The translations under genes and the position numbers were made by a program. DNA of 64,000 nt, taken from 34-65-8 sp046294735. GTDB taxonomy: Bacteria; Pseudomonadota; Alphaproteobacteria; Sphingomonadales; Sphingomonadaceae. The notes below the pieces were generated by a model that had not been told where the DNA came from, made no database searches, and saw nothing but the letters and a program-made list of their open reading frames with translations. Of this stretch, positions 1 through 8,757 are shown one piece after another (the stretch's first letter is position 1; every line of letters begins with the position of its first letter). The stretch spans positions 62,001 through 126,000 of the forward strand of contig JBKBKB010000002.1 of NCBI GenBank assembly GCA_046294735.1. The letters run 5' to 3'.

Positions 1-510
1 GATTCGGGCATAGGCGGCGCCCATCACCGCGTATTGGACGAGGTTGCGAGCATCGGCTTCGGTGTTCGCGCCCAGATCGAGCATGAACACGTCATTCTCA
101 CCCAACGTCGGCATGACCGCACACAGCGCCGGGCGGTCAATCCCCGGCATGGTTCGCAGGGAGAGCTTGGCCATGGCCATCAGCGCCCCGGTATTTCCGG
201 CACTGACTGCGGCGCCCGCGGCGCCGGTCTTCACCGCATTGATGGCCAGGCCCATGCTGGTGGTCTTGGCGCGGCGCAGCGCCTGGGTCGGCTTCTCGTC
301 GCCACTCACGACATCGTCGCAATGGAGGATCTCGGACGCTGCGCGCAAGTTGGGGTGCGATTCGAGGCCGCGCTTGATGCGCTCCTCATCACCCACCAGC
401 AGGAACTTGAACTTGTCGTGCCGGCGGCGGGCCTCGGCCGCGCCGCTCACCATCACGCGCACACCTTCATCGCCGCCCATCGCATCAATGGCGATACGCG
501 GCAGGCTCAT
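1..510 (-). CDS. plsX: Phosphate acyltransferase PlsX, 5' part only (runs off the left edge)
   Basis: The first 170 codons of PlsX are present; the rest lies beyond the window. PlsX makes acyl-phosphate from acyl-ACP and phosphate, the first step of phospholipid synthesis by the PlsX/PlsY route, as a peripheral membrane enzyme. The start is ATG at 508-510. The protein opens with the family's IAIDAMGGDEG motif (about residues 6-16) and later shows SAGNTGA, LRTMPGIDRPAL and DLGANT, all PlsX hallmarks. It lies 22 nt downstream of rpmF on the same strand, the classical rpmF-plsX arrangement, so the two are probably cotranscribed. Nothing unusual is seen in the visible part. Confidence 0.95.
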   Translation of the reverse strand, partial: MSLPRIAIDAMGGDEGVRVMVSGAAEARRRHDKFKFLLVGDEERIKRGLESHPNLRAASEILHCDDVVSGDEKPTQALRRAKTTSMGLAINAVKTGAAGAAVSAGNTGALMAMAKLSLRTMPGIDRPALCAVMPTLGENDVFMLDLGANTEADARNLVQYAVMGAAYARI

Positions 511-532
511 GACGCTCTCCGGCTAACTACGG

Positions 533-712
533 TCAGAGACCGACGGCGATGACTTCGCGGCCGTTGTAGTGTCCGCAGGCCGGGCACAGGTTGTGCGGAC
601 GCTTCAGTTCACCGCAGTTGGAGCATTCGTGGAATGCCTCGACCTTCAGCGAATCGTGCGACCGGCGGTTGCCGCGGCGGTGGGGGGAAACTTTTCTCTT
701 GGGGACAGCCAT
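533..712 (-). CDS. rpmF: 50S ribosomal protein L32
   Basis: A 59-residue protein starting MAVPKRKVSPHRRGNRRSHD, which is the L32 N-terminus. It is a structural protein of the large ribosomal subunit. Two cysteine pairs, CSNC (about 30-33) and CPAC (about 43-46), form the zinc ribbon of the C+ form of L32, so this organism has not switched to the zinc-free variant. The start ATG is at 710-712. It leads the rpmF-plsX pair. The gene is read reliably from the minus strand although short. Confidence 0.95.
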   Translation of the reverse strand: MAVPKRKVSPHRRGNRRSHDSLKVEAFHECSNCGELKRPHNLCPACGHYNGREVIAVGL

Positions 713-903
713 TGCGGCACCTGTTTTTCAAATTCGACACAACGATTTCACGGGCCGCCCTAGGGCATGGCCACCGCGCGCACAAGGGCGTGCTTGAAGG
801 CAGCCCAGCCATGGCGGGGAAGCGGGGGCCTATAGCGGAAAAATCCCGCGTTGCAAGCCGCTCGGCACGTAGCTAGCACCATACCCAACCGGAGGGATAT
901 TTC

Positions 904-1296
904 ATGCTGCTACCTGTAACCCTGACCGCCTGCGCGGCTGCCGCCCTGATCAACATCTGGCTTTCGGTCCGCGTGGGCCAGATGCGGGGCGCGCTTAAGC
1001 TGATCCATGGGGATGACGCGGGCGGACCGCTGACCCGGCGGATGCGCGCACAACTGAACTTCGTCGAGAACACCCCCTTCGTCCTGGCCCTGATCGCGGC
1101 GATCGAGATGAGCGGCAAGGGCGGGCCGTGGCTGGCCTGGGTTGCCGGCATCTACATGCTCGGCCGGGTGGCACACGGGATGGGGATGGACGGCGCAGGC
1201 GCCACCAAGCCGCGCATGATCGGCACGCTTATCACCATGCTTACCTTACTGGGGTTGGCGGTGGTGGCGGTGCTGGTGACGCTGGGGGTGATGTAA
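904..1296 (+). CDS. MAPEG family membrane protein
   Basis: A 130-residue integral membrane protein with about four hydrophobic segments. The region around residues 45-60 (RRMRAQLNFVENTPF) matches the MAPEG signature, where an Arg and an Asn-Phe-x-Glu-Asn run sit near the membrane in glutathione-using enzymes (microsomal GST, leukotriene C4 synthase and relatives). Bacterial members are mostly uncharacterised and are annotated only by family. The ATG follows a GGAGG-like site (about 891-895). It stands alone between rpmF (divergent) and the MBL hydrolase (convergent). The substrate cannot be told from sequence. Confidence 0.85.
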   Translation: MLLPVTLTACAAAALINIWLSVRVGQMRGALKLIHGDDAGGPLTRRMRAQLNFVENTPFVLALIAAIEMSGKGGPWLAWVAGIYMLGRVAHGMGMDGAGATKPRMIGTLITMLTLLGLAVVAVLVTLGVM

Positions 1297-1320
1297 ACAC
1301 TCCCCGGAGCGAGGAGGACT

Positions 1321-1986
1321 TTACCCCAGCGCGTAATCGCTGACGAACTGGTTGGTCTTGCGTTCCAGCCCAAAGGTGCTTGTGGGGCCGTGGCCAGGAA
1401 CGAAAGTCACATCCTCGCCCAGCGGCCACAGCTTCTGGGTGATCGAATCGATCAGATCCTGGTGGTTGCCGCGGGGAAAGTCGGTGCGGCCGATGCTCCC
1501 CTTGAACAGCACGTCACCGACCGTGGCGAAGCGGCTTGGCGCGTGGAAAAACACCACATGGCCCGGGGTGTGGCCGGGGCAATGAATCACGTCGAGCACC
1601 AGCTCGCCCACTGTCACCGTGTCGCCGTCCCTAAGCCAGCGGGTCGGCTCGAAGCTCTGCGCGACCATGCCCCAGCGCGGGCCGTCCTCGTCCAGTTGCT
1701 CGATCCAGAACCGGTCATCCTCGTGCGGCCCTTCGATCGGCAGGCCGAGTTCGTCGGCAAGCATCCCGGTCTGGCCGCAATGGTCGAGGTGGCCGTGGGT
1801 GACCAGCAGCTTCTCCAGCGTGACGCCGACCTTGGCCACCGCCGCCTTGAGCTTGTCGAGATCGCCGCCGGGATCGACCAGCGCACCCTTCATCGTTTTC
1901 GTGCACCACAGCAGGGTGCAGTTCTGCTGCAAGGGGGTAACCGGGATGATCCCGGCCTTCAGCGGCGGTTCGGCGGTTTCACTCAT
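1321..1986 (-). CDS. MBL-fold metallo-hydrolase (glyoxalase II-like, YcbL type)
   Basis: A 221-residue metallo-beta-lactamase fold hydrolase. The metal-binding motif THGHLDH lies at about residues 63-69, followed by a PGHTPGH segment and a C-terminal PGHGP, the order expected for glyoxalase II-like YcbL proteins that hydrolyse small thioesters. I chose ATG 1984-1986 (MSETAEPPLK) because family similarity begins there (GIIPVTPLQQNC). The frame remains open upstream to 2157, but that extension is Arg-rich and shows no similarity. It is divergent from hppA across a 188-bp gap that should hold both promoters. The exact substrate is unknown. Confidence 0.85.
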   Translation of the reverse strand: MSETAEPPLKAGIIPVTPLQQNCTLLWCTKTMKGALVDPGGDLDKLKAAVAKVGVTLEKLLVTHGHLDHCGQTGMLADELGLPIEGPHEDDRFWIEQLDEDGPRWGMVAQSFEPTRWLRDGDTVTVGELVLDVIHCPGHTPGHVVFFHAPSRFATVGDVLFKGSIGRTDFPRGNHQDLIDSITQKLWPLGEDVTFVPGHGPTSTFGLERKTNQFVSDYALG

Positions 1987-2174
1987 AGACGGCGATGTGG
2001 CGGGAGCCTTGCGCGATTGCAAGCGTCGCGAACCGGGGCACGCCCGTGCACAGCGCGCGCGCAGGGGCTTGCGCCTGTCGCCGCCTCTACTATAGCCACG
2101 CCACCCGAATTGCCGGACCCGCAAGTCGCGGGCCGGAACAACCAATCGCTTAGGCATTCTTCAGGGGGAAGATC

Positions 2175-4322
2175 GTGAATCTGGTAATTATCGCTATCGG
2201 GCTGGGGCTGCTCGCCGTGCTTTACGGCTTCGTCACCAGTCGCCAGGTGCTCAGTGCGAGCCCCGGCAACGCACGCATGCAGGAAATCGCCGGCGCCATC
2301 CAGGAAGGCGCGCAAGCCTATCTGAACCGCCAGTACACCACCATCGGCATAGTCGGCGTGGTCGTCGCCGTGCTGGTCGGCGTGTTCCTCGGCTGGATTT
2401 CCGCTGTCGGCTTCGTGCTTGGTGCCGTACTGTCGGGCGTGGCGGGCTATATCGGGATGAATATCTCGGTCCGCGCCAACGTCCGCACGGCCCAGGCCGC
2501 CAGCGAAGGGCTGCAGCAGGGCCTGACCCTGGCGTTCCGTGCAGGTGCGATCACCGGGATGCTGGTGGCGGGTCTCGCGCTGCTTGCGATTGCGGTGTTC
2601 TTTTATGTCCTGATCGGTCCAATGGCGCTCGCTCCGGCCAGCCGCACCGTGATCGACGCGCTGGTCGCACTCGCCTTCGGGGCCTCACTGATCTCGATTT
2701 TCGCCCGTCTCGGCGGCGGTATCTTCACCAAGGCGGCTGACGTTGGCGCCGACCTTGTGGGCAAGGTCGAAGCCGGGATCCCGGAAGACGATCCGCGCAA
2801 CCCGGCGGTGATTGCCGACAACGTGGGCGACAACGTGGGTGACTGCGCCGGCATGGCTGCTGACCTGTTCGAAACCTATGTCGTAACCGTTGGCGCCACT
2901 ATGGTGCTGACCGCGCTGCTGCTGACGGCTGCGGGTGACCTGCTGCTGCCGCTGATGGCGCTGCCACTACTGATCGGCGGTGCCTGCATCGTTACCAGCA
3001 TCATCGGCACCTACTTCGTCCGCCTGGGCGGCGGGACCAACGTGATGGGGGCCATGTACAAGGGCTTCCTGGTCTCGGCCGTGCTCGCCATTCCGCTGAT
3101 CTGGTACGTCACCTTCCGCGCCCTTGGCACGGTCGATGTCGACATGAACACCGTCCTCAACCCCGGCAGCGGTATGGTCGAGTTCACCGGCATGGACCTG
3201 TTTTGGTGCGCGCTGCTCGGCCTGGTCATTACCGGGCTGATCATCTGGATCACCGAATACTACACCGGCACGGCGTTCCGTCCGGTCCGTTCGATCGCCA
3301 AGGCCAGTGAAACCGGCCACGGCACGAACGTGATCCAGGGCCTCGCCATCAGCCTCGAATCGACTGCCCTGCCGACCCTGGTGATCGTGAGCGGGATCGT
3401 GGTCGCGTTCCAGCTCGCCGGGCTGATGGGCATTGCCTACGCCGCCACCGCGATGCTGGCGCTGGCCGGGATGGTCGTGGCGCTCGACGCCTACGGCCCG
3501 GTCACCGACAATGCCGGCGGCATTGCCGAAATGGCCGGTCTCGATGACAGTGTGCGCGAGAAGACTGACCTGCTCGATGCCGTGGGCAACACCACCAAGG
3601 CGGTGACCAAGGGCTATGCAATCGGTTCGGCGGGTCTCGGCGCGCTGGTGCTGTTCGCCGCCTACACCACCGACCTGACGGTGTTCTTCCCGGCATTCCG
3701 TGATGGCGACCTGACCAATGGCGAGGTCTCCTTCAGCCTGGAGAACCCCTACGTCATCGTCGGCCTGTTCCTCGGCGCGCTGCTGCCCTACCTGTTCGGG
3801 GCGATGGGCATGACCGCGGTGGGCCGGGCCGCGGGCGACGTGGTCAAGGACGTGCGTGAGCAGTTCGCGGCCGACCCCGGGATCATGGCCGGGACCAGCC
3901 GTCCCAACTATGCCCGCACGGTCGACCTGGTCACCAAGGCAGCGATCAAGGAAATGATCATCCCGTCGCTGCTGCCGGTACTGGCACCGATCGTGGTCTA
4001 CTTCGTGATCACTGCGATCGCCGGGCAGGACAACGGCTTCGCCGCCCTCGGCGCGCTGCTGCTGGGTGTGATCGTCGGCGGTTTGTTCGTGGCCATTTCC
4101 ATGACCGCCGGTGGCGGCGCATGGGACAACGCCAAGAAGTACATCGAAGACGGCAACCACGGCGGCAAGGGCTCCGAAGCCCACAAGGCTGCGGTCACCG
4201 GTGACACGGTCGGCGATCCCTACAAGGACACCGCCGGTCCGGCCGTCAACCCGATGATCAAGATCACCAACATCGTCGCGCTGCTGCTGCTCGCGGCATT
4301 GGCGGGCCACACCGTGGTCTGA
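2175..4322 (+). CDS. hppA: Membrane-bound K+-insensitive proton-pumping pyrophosphatase
   Basis: A 715-residue polytopic membrane protein that couples pyrophosphate hydrolysis to proton export from the cytoplasm. The catalytic loop DVGADLVGKVEAGIPEDDPRN and the following DNVGDNVGD acidic motif are intact, as is the C-terminal GDTVGDPYKDTAGP motif. The GNTTKA sequence carries lysine where K+-dependent enzymes have alanine, which in this family marks the K+-independent class. The start is GTG at 2175, preceded by AGGGGGAAG at suitable spacing. A strong terminator follows at 4353-4386, so the gene is a single transcription unit. Confidence 0.96.
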   Translation: MNLVIIAIGLGLLAVLYGFVTSRQVLSASPGNARMQEIAGAIQEGAQAYLNRQYTTIGIVGVVVAVLVGVFLGWISAVGFVLGAVLSGVAGYIGMNISVRANVRTAQAASEGLQQGLTLAFRAGAITGMLVAGLALLAIAVFFYVLIGPMALAPASRTVIDALVALAFGASLISIFARLGGGIFTKAADVGADLVGKVEAGIPEDDPRNPAVIADNVGDNVGDCAGMAADLFETYVVTVGATMVLTALLLTAAGDLLLPLMALPLLIGGACIVTSIIGTYFVRLGGGTNVMGAMYKGFLVSAVLAIPLIWYVTFRALGTVDVDMNTVLNPGSGMVEFTGMDLFWCALLGLVITGLIIWITEYYTGTAFRPVRSIAKASETGHGTNVIQGLAISLESTALPTLVIVSGIVVAFQLAGLMGIAYAATAMLALAGMVVALDAYGPVTDNAGGIAEMAGLDDSVREKTDLLDAVGNTTKAVTKGYAIGSAGLGALVLFAAYTTDLTVFFPAFRDGDLTNGEVSFSLENPYVIVGLFLGALLPYLFGAMGMTAVGRAAGDVVKDVREQFAADPGIMAGTSRPNYARTVDLVTKAAIKEMIIPSLLPVLAPIVVYFVITAIAGQDNGFAALGALLLGVIVGGLFVAISMTAGGGAWDNAKKYIEDGNHGGKGSEAHKAAVTGDTVGDPYKDTAGPAVNPMIKITNIVALLLLAALAGHTVV

Positions 4323-4352
4323 TTGCCGCTGGCATCAGCGTTGCAGAAATTG

Positions 4353-4386
4353 CCCTGCCGGGAGAGCTCTCTCGGTAGGGTTTTTT
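4353..4386 (+). terminator. Rho-independent terminator of hppA
   Basis: A 12-bp stem (4353-4364 with 4369-4380, including two G-T pairs) closed by a 4-nt AGCT loop and followed directly by six T residues (4381-4386). It lies 30 nt after the hppA stop codon. Confidence 0.9.
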
Positions 4387-4501
4387 CTTGCGGTGAGCCG
4401 CTGGTCCGATAAGTTTCCCTTTCGATCATGGCCTGCAAGACCGGGTTCCTCCAGCGGTCGGTCGGCTTCGTTGGGCAGAATACAGCAAGGGACGCAAAGA
4501 G

Positions 4502-6562
4502 ATGTTTTTCAGCAAGCTCGCCAAGCGCAGCGCCAGTGCGGCCGCGCTTGCAATCGGTGCCATGAGCATCCCCGCCAGTCCGGCGATCGCGCAGGGTGCA
4601 GAACCGCCGCAGGTGCCGGAAACGGTGACTGGCCGCATCCCTGTGGGCGAGTTCGTCAAGCGCGCCAACATGCGCAGCCCGCGCATCTCCCCGGATGGCA
4701 AGCACATTGCCTATCTGGCCGGTGCCGACGGGCGCGAAGTGCTAGTGCTGCTCAACCTCGAAACGATGCAGCAGAAGCTGATCCTGGCCGCAACCGAAGC
4801 ACGCGAAGCAGGTGACCGGACCATGGCGGGGTTCCGCTGGATCGGCAGCGGGCATGTCGTCCTGACCATGATTTCTCGGGAAAATCTCGGCTTCGGGCTA
4901 ACCGACTTCCGACGGTTGGTGGCCTACGATATCGCCAGCGGCCAGCTGGTCAACCAGGCATGGCGTGATGCCGGCGGCGATGCCGGCGTGATCCTGCATG
5001 TCGAGCACGATACCGGGACATACCTGCTGCAGCGGGATTCGGTCGCCAATTCGACCGAGCGCTGGGGTTTCCCCGAGGTGATCGAAGTTAACGTCGCCAC
5101 AGGCCGTTTCAAGATGGTACAGCGGACCAATCCGGTGGTGCGCGCCTGGGCGGCCGATTCCAACGGTCTGGTTCGCGCAGGCTTCAACAGCAACCGCAAT
5201 TCCGGCAAGTTCCGGATGCTCTATCGCGGCGAGAAAGAAGCCAACTTCAAGACCGTCTACAACGAGGCGGATGCCACCTTCACCGAATCCATTCCCGCGC
5301 CGGAACTGTTCATTCCCGGTACCGATACCGCCTACGCCACGTCCCGACACGAAGGTTACGAGGCGGTGTATAAGGTCGACATGAAGACCATGCAGCTGTC
5401 GGAACCGGTCTTCAAGACAGAAGGGTTTGACCTGCAGGGGCTGATCACCGACAGCGATGGCGGCGCGGTGCTCGGTTACCGGACCTTTGACGGCGAGATC
5501 CGCACCGTGTTCGTCGACCCGACCCTGCAGACCATCCATTCGATGCTGGAGGAAGTGTTCGGCCCGGGCGAGGTCTCAATCCAGGACTATGTGCCTGATT
5601 TCACGCGCGTGATCCTGTTTGCCGGCGGCAAGGCGCGGACCGGCGGGTTCTACCTGTTCGATACCCGGACCGGAGACCTGCGGCTGCTCAACTGGCAGCG
5701 CAGCGCGCTCAAGGATGCGCCGATGAACCCGGTCAAGGCAGAATGGTATACCGCCAGTGACGGGACCAAGATCCAAGCCATCGTGACCTATCCGCGCCAC
5801 CGGCTGGGCCAGAAGAACCTACCTGTGGTGGTGATGCCGCACGGCGGCCCGTTCGGCGTGCTCTCCGCAACCAACAGCCTGGAGCCATGGAACCAGCCGC
5901 TGGCGGAAGCAGGCTATGTCGTGATCCAGCCGAACTATCGCGGCTCGGGCGGCTACGGCAAGGCGTTCGAGCAGATGGGCCGCGATCCAGGCGGCTATGG
6001 CAAGCGGATGCAGGACGATCTCAACGATGTCCTGACCTATTATGGCCAGAAGGGCGTGATCGATCCCAAGCGGGCCTGCATCATGGGCTGGTCGTACGGT
6101 GGCTATGCCGCCGCGCGCGGGGCCCAGCGCGATCCTGAAACCTGGCGCTGCGCCGTAGCCGGGGCCGGGGTCTACGACATGCCGCTGATGAACCGGTGGG
6201 ACGCGGATAACCTGGGCCGTTTCGCCAGCGGATTCCAGGCCACCTCGGAAGACCCGGAAGGCATTTCGCCGGCGCGCAGCACCGATGGCAAATGGGCGCC
6301 GATCCTGATCGTCGCGGCCAAACGCGACGCCCGCATCCCGATGGAGCAGGCCGAGACGCTGGTGGCATCGCTTAAGCGCGGCGGAAAAGTGGAAGGGCGG
6401 GACTTCCGTTACATCGTGCAGCCGCAAGGCACGCACAACCTTCCTTATGATGATGTCCATATACAGTGGATCGAAGAGGCAGAGGCCTGGCTGACCAAAC
6501 ACAACCCGGCTTATATCGACAGCGATGGCGATAGCCCGCCGGCCCTAATTGCGCTGAAATAG
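4502..6562 (+). CDS. Secreted S9-family prolyl oligopeptidase-like peptidase
   Basis: A 686-residue peptidase with a Sec signal peptide (residues 1-30, hydrophobic core then ASPAIAQ). The central part is a beta-propeller-like region (SPDGKHIAYLAG opens the first blade). The C-terminal third is an alpha/beta hydrolase: MPHGGPFG (oxyanion region), GWSYGGYAA with the nucleophile Ser at about 531, an AAKRDARIP segment carrying the probable Asp, and a GTHNL segment with the probable His. It is likely periplasmic and cuts peptides. The ATG at 4502 follows GGACGCAAAGAG. A perfect inverted repeat follows the stop. Substrate specificity (dipeptidyl versus oligopeptidase) cannot be read. Confidence 0.9.
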   Translation: MFFSKLAKRSASAAALAIGAMSIPASPAIAQGAEPPQVPETVTGRIPVGEFVKRANMRSPRISPDGKHIAYLAGADGREVLVLLNLETMQQKLILAATEAREAGDRTMAGFRWIGSGHVVLTMISRENLGFGLTDFRRLVAYDIASGQLVNQAWRDAGGDAGVILHVEHDTGTYLLQRDSVANSTERWGFPEVIEVNVATGRFKMVQRTNPVVRAWAADSNGLVRAGFNSNRNSGKFRMLYRGEKEANFKTVYNEADATFTESIPAPELFIPGTDTAYATSRHEGYEAVYKVDMKTMQLSEPVFKTEGFDLQGLITDSDGGAVLGYRTFDGEIRTVFVDPTLQTIHSMLEEVFGPGEVSIQDYVPDFTRVILFAGGKARTGGFYLFDTRTGDLRLLNWQRSALKDAPMNPVKAEWYTASDGTKIQAIVTYPRHRLGQKNLPVVVMPHGGPFGVLSATNSLEPWNQPLAEAGYVVIQPNYRGSGGYGKAFEQMGRDPGGYGKRMQDDLNDVLTYYGQKGVIDPKRACIMGWSYGGYAAARGAQRDPETWRCAVAGAGVYDMPLMNRWDADNLGRFASGFQATSEDPEGISPARSTDGKWAPILIVAAKRDARIPMEQAETLVASLKRGGKVEGRDFRYIVQPQGTHNLPYDDVHIQWIEEAEAWLTKHNPAYIDSDGDSPPALIALK

Positions 6563-6574
6563 ACCAGACCCTGT

Positions 6575-6610
6575 AACCGGGGCACGTCAGGCAGCCGGCG
6601 CGCCCCGGTT
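6575..6610 (+). terminator. Perfect hairpin after the S9 peptidase gene (terminator-like)
   Basis: AACCGGGGC at 6575-6583 is perfectly repeated in inverted order at 6602-6610, giving a 9-bp stem with an 18-nt loop, 13 nt after the peptidase stop. No long T run follows, so termination is inferred from position and stem only. Confidence 0.45.
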
Positions 6611-6686
6611 CGTTAAAGGTTCCTAAGCCTCTTACCGTTATCGCCCGCCCGAGACCGCACTTGCGCGGCAGAACGAAGGTTAACGG

Positions 6687-7838
6687 GTGGAACAGGCGCG
6701 GATCGATCCTGGCGGGGCAAACCGGGCGGCAGATCCCTTGCCCCGTGTTCGGGTGGCTGCGGCGGACGATCCCCGATCCTGGCCATCGGACCAAGCGTGG
6801 GACGATCTGGTCCGCGATGCCAGCACCCCCAACCCCTTCTTCGAGCGCTGGTTCCTTGCCCCCGGGTTGCGGCACCTCGGCGGCACGGCCAACGTCGCAC
6901 TGGCTCTGGTTGAGCTCGAAGGCGCGCTGGTCGGCCTGCTGCCAGTCGCGCGCAAGCGCCGCTACTATAGCCACCCGCTGCCTCACCTGGCCGCCTGGTT
7001 GCACGACAACGCTTTTTGCGGCACGCCGCTGGTGCGCCGGGGGCTGGAGGGCCTGTTCTGGCAGGCGCTGCTGCACTGGGCCGACCGACACGCCGGCGCA
7101 GCCCTGTTTCTCCATCTGCCGCACCTGCCTGCCGACGGACAGGTCCATGGCGCGCTGGTCGAGACACTCCGCCGCACCCGGCGCCCGGCCGCGGTGGTCC
7201 AGCGCAGCGAGCGTGCATTGCTGCAGTCGGGTCACGGACCGGAACAATACTTCACCGAATCGATGTCGGCCAAAAAGCGCAAGGAACTGCGCCGCCAGCA
7301 CAACCGCCTGGCCGAACAGGGCACGCTTGCATTCGATCGGGCCGAGGGCGCCGACGGGCTGGAACGGTGGACGGATGACTACCTCGCCCTGGAAGCGAAA
7401 GGCTGGAAGGGAGGCGATGGCAGCGCCCTCGCCCAGCACCCGGCCAACGCTGCGCTGTTCCGCGACGCCCTCGGCGGGGCGGCGCAGGCGCAGCGGCTGG
7501 AGCGGCTGACACTGCGGCTCGATGGCCGCCCAATCGCCATGCTGGCCAATTTCCTCACCCCGCCTGGCGCGTTCTCGTTCAAGACCACTTATGACGAGGA
7601 CTACGCCCGCTTTTCACCCGGGGTGCTGCTCCAGCGCGAGAACCTCGACCTGCTGGCCCGGCCGGACATTGCCTGGGCCGACAGCTGCGCCGCAGCCGAC
7701 CACCCGATGATCGAGCGGATCTGGCGCGAGAAGCGCAATCTGGTCCGGATCTCGATTGCCATTGGCGGCGTCGCCCGGCGGTCGCTCGCCAACCGCATCT
7801 TCAAGGCTGAGGCCCGAACCATCCCGCAGGAGTTCTGA
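6687..7838 (+). CDS. GNAT-fold N-acyltransferase (BioF2-like/CelD type)
   Basis: A 383-residue cytoplasmic protein resembling the GNAT-like 'acetyltransferase involved in cellulose biosynthesis' group (two tandem GNAT folds). Supporting segments are NPFFERWFLAPGL near the N-terminus, KKRKELRRQ in the middle, and LRLDGRPIAMLANF with FKTTYDEDYARFSPG near residues 270-315, the usual core of the second GNAT domain. The GTG start at 6687 is the earliest plausible one; no upstream ATG fits. It is separated by only 2 nt from the JmjC/cupin gene, so the two are cotranscribed. Family members transfer acyl groups to sugars or peptides; here the acceptor is unknown. Confidence 0.75.
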   Translation: MEQARIDPGGANRAADPLPRVRVAAADDPRSWPSDQAWDDLVRDASTPNPFFERWFLAPGLRHLGGTANVALALVELEGALVGLLPVARKRRYYSHPLPHLAAWLHDNAFCGTPLVRRGLEGLFWQALLHWADRHAGAALFLHLPHLPADGQVHGALVETLRRTRRPAAVVQRSERALLQSGHGPEQYFTESMSAKKRKELRRQHNRLAEQGTLAFDRAEGADGLERWTDDYLALEAKGWKGGDGSALAQHPANAALFRDALGGAAQAQRLERLTLRLDGRPIAMLANFLTPPGAFSFKTTYDEDYARFSPGVLLQRENLDLLARPDIAWADSCAAADHPMIERIWREKRNLVRISIAIGGVARRSLANRIFKAEARTIPQEF

Positions 7839-7840
7839 GA

Positions 7841-8725
7841 ATGGGTATCCAACAGCAGATTGCCATCCCGACAGAATGCGTCGTGCCCGCCGTTTTCCCG
7901 GACGACCAGCGCGCCCATTTTGCCACCAATTATCCGGAAACCCCGCATCTGCTGCGCCACCGGCTGGGCGAGAATGCGCTGCTGACTCTCGATGCCCTTG
8001 CCGCCCTGGCGGGCAGTCTGCCGGACAGTTCGATCGAGTACAACCGCGGCAACCTGCCGATCGGCGTCGACGGCAAGCCCGCGCCCAGCGGACTGACAAT
8101 CGAGGAAACCATCCGCCATATCGCCACCAGCGACAGCTGGGCCGTACTCAAGAATATCGAGCAAGTTCCTGAATATGAGGCACTCCTTCTGAGCCTTCTG
8201 GGCGAGCTGCGGCCCGCCATCGAGGCCCGCACCGGCGCGATGCTGCGTCCGCAGGGCTTCGTGTTTATCTCCAGCCCCAACGCCGTCACCCCCTACCATT
8301 TCGACCCGGAGCACAACATCCTGCTGCAACTGGTCGGCAGCAAGGTGATGACCCAGTTCCCGGCCGGGGATCCCCGCTTTGCCCCAGACACGGTCCATGA
8401 AAGCTACCACAGCGGCGGCCCGCGCGAGCTGCGCTGGGAGGACGAGCTGATGCAGGGCGCGAGCGCGTTTCCGCTCCATCCGGGCGAGGCCGTGTTCGTG
8501 CCGGTGATGGCGCCGCATTTCGTGCGGGTCGGACCAGACAGCTCAATCTCGCTGTCGATCACCTGGCGCAGCGACTGGTCGTTCGCTGAAGCCGATGCGC
8601 GCGGGTTCAACCGCATCCTGCGCAAGGCCGGCTTCTCGCCCGCCGCGCCGGGCCGCTGGCCTGCAACCAACAAGCCCAAGGCCTATGCCCTGCGTGCGCT
8701 GCGTAAACTCGGCCTGGCTGGTTGA
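7841..8725 (+). CDS. JmjC/cupin-like protein (putative Fe(II)/2-oxoglutarate oxygenase)
   Basis: A 294-residue protein with a cupin/JmjC core. The metal-binding HxD is in the YHFDPEHN segment (around residue 152) and the distal His is probably in the APHFVRVG segment (around residue 225), with PLHPGEAVFVP just before it as in JmjC folds. Similar proteins in sphingomonads are often mislabelled 'transcriptional regulator'. The N-terminal 140 residues are helical and specific to this group. It follows the GNAT-like gene by 2 nt, suggesting a common pathway such as modification of a peptide or surface molecule. Oxygenase activity is inferred from the HxD...H set only. Confidence 0.7.
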   Translation: MGIQQQIAIPTECVVPAVFPDDQRAHFATNYPETPHLLRHRLGENALLTLDALAALAGSLPDSSIEYNRGNLPIGVDGKPAPSGLTIEETIRHIATSDSWAVLKNIEQVPEYEALLLSLLGELRPAIEARTGAMLRPQGFVFISSPNAVTPYHFDPEHNILLQLVGSKVMTQFPAGDPRFAPDTVHESYHSGGPRELRWEDELMQGASAFPLHPGEAVFVPVMAPHFVRVGPDSSISLSITWRSDWSFAEADARGFNRILRKAGFSPAAPGRWPATNKPKAYALRALRKLGLAG

Positions 8726-8757
8726 CGATTTCGCCCGGGCACCGCAAGGCGCCCGGC

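Noticed and set aside
2967..4310. A 447-codon open frame antisense to hppA
   Set aside because: It mirrors the real hppA frame in high-GC DNA; His/Gln/Asp-rich composition, no similarity and a much better gene on the other strand.
6611..6630. TTAA-N7-TAAG as a CtrA site upstream of the GNAT-like gene
   Set aside because: Does not match TTAA-N7-TTAA and such words are frequent; no further support.
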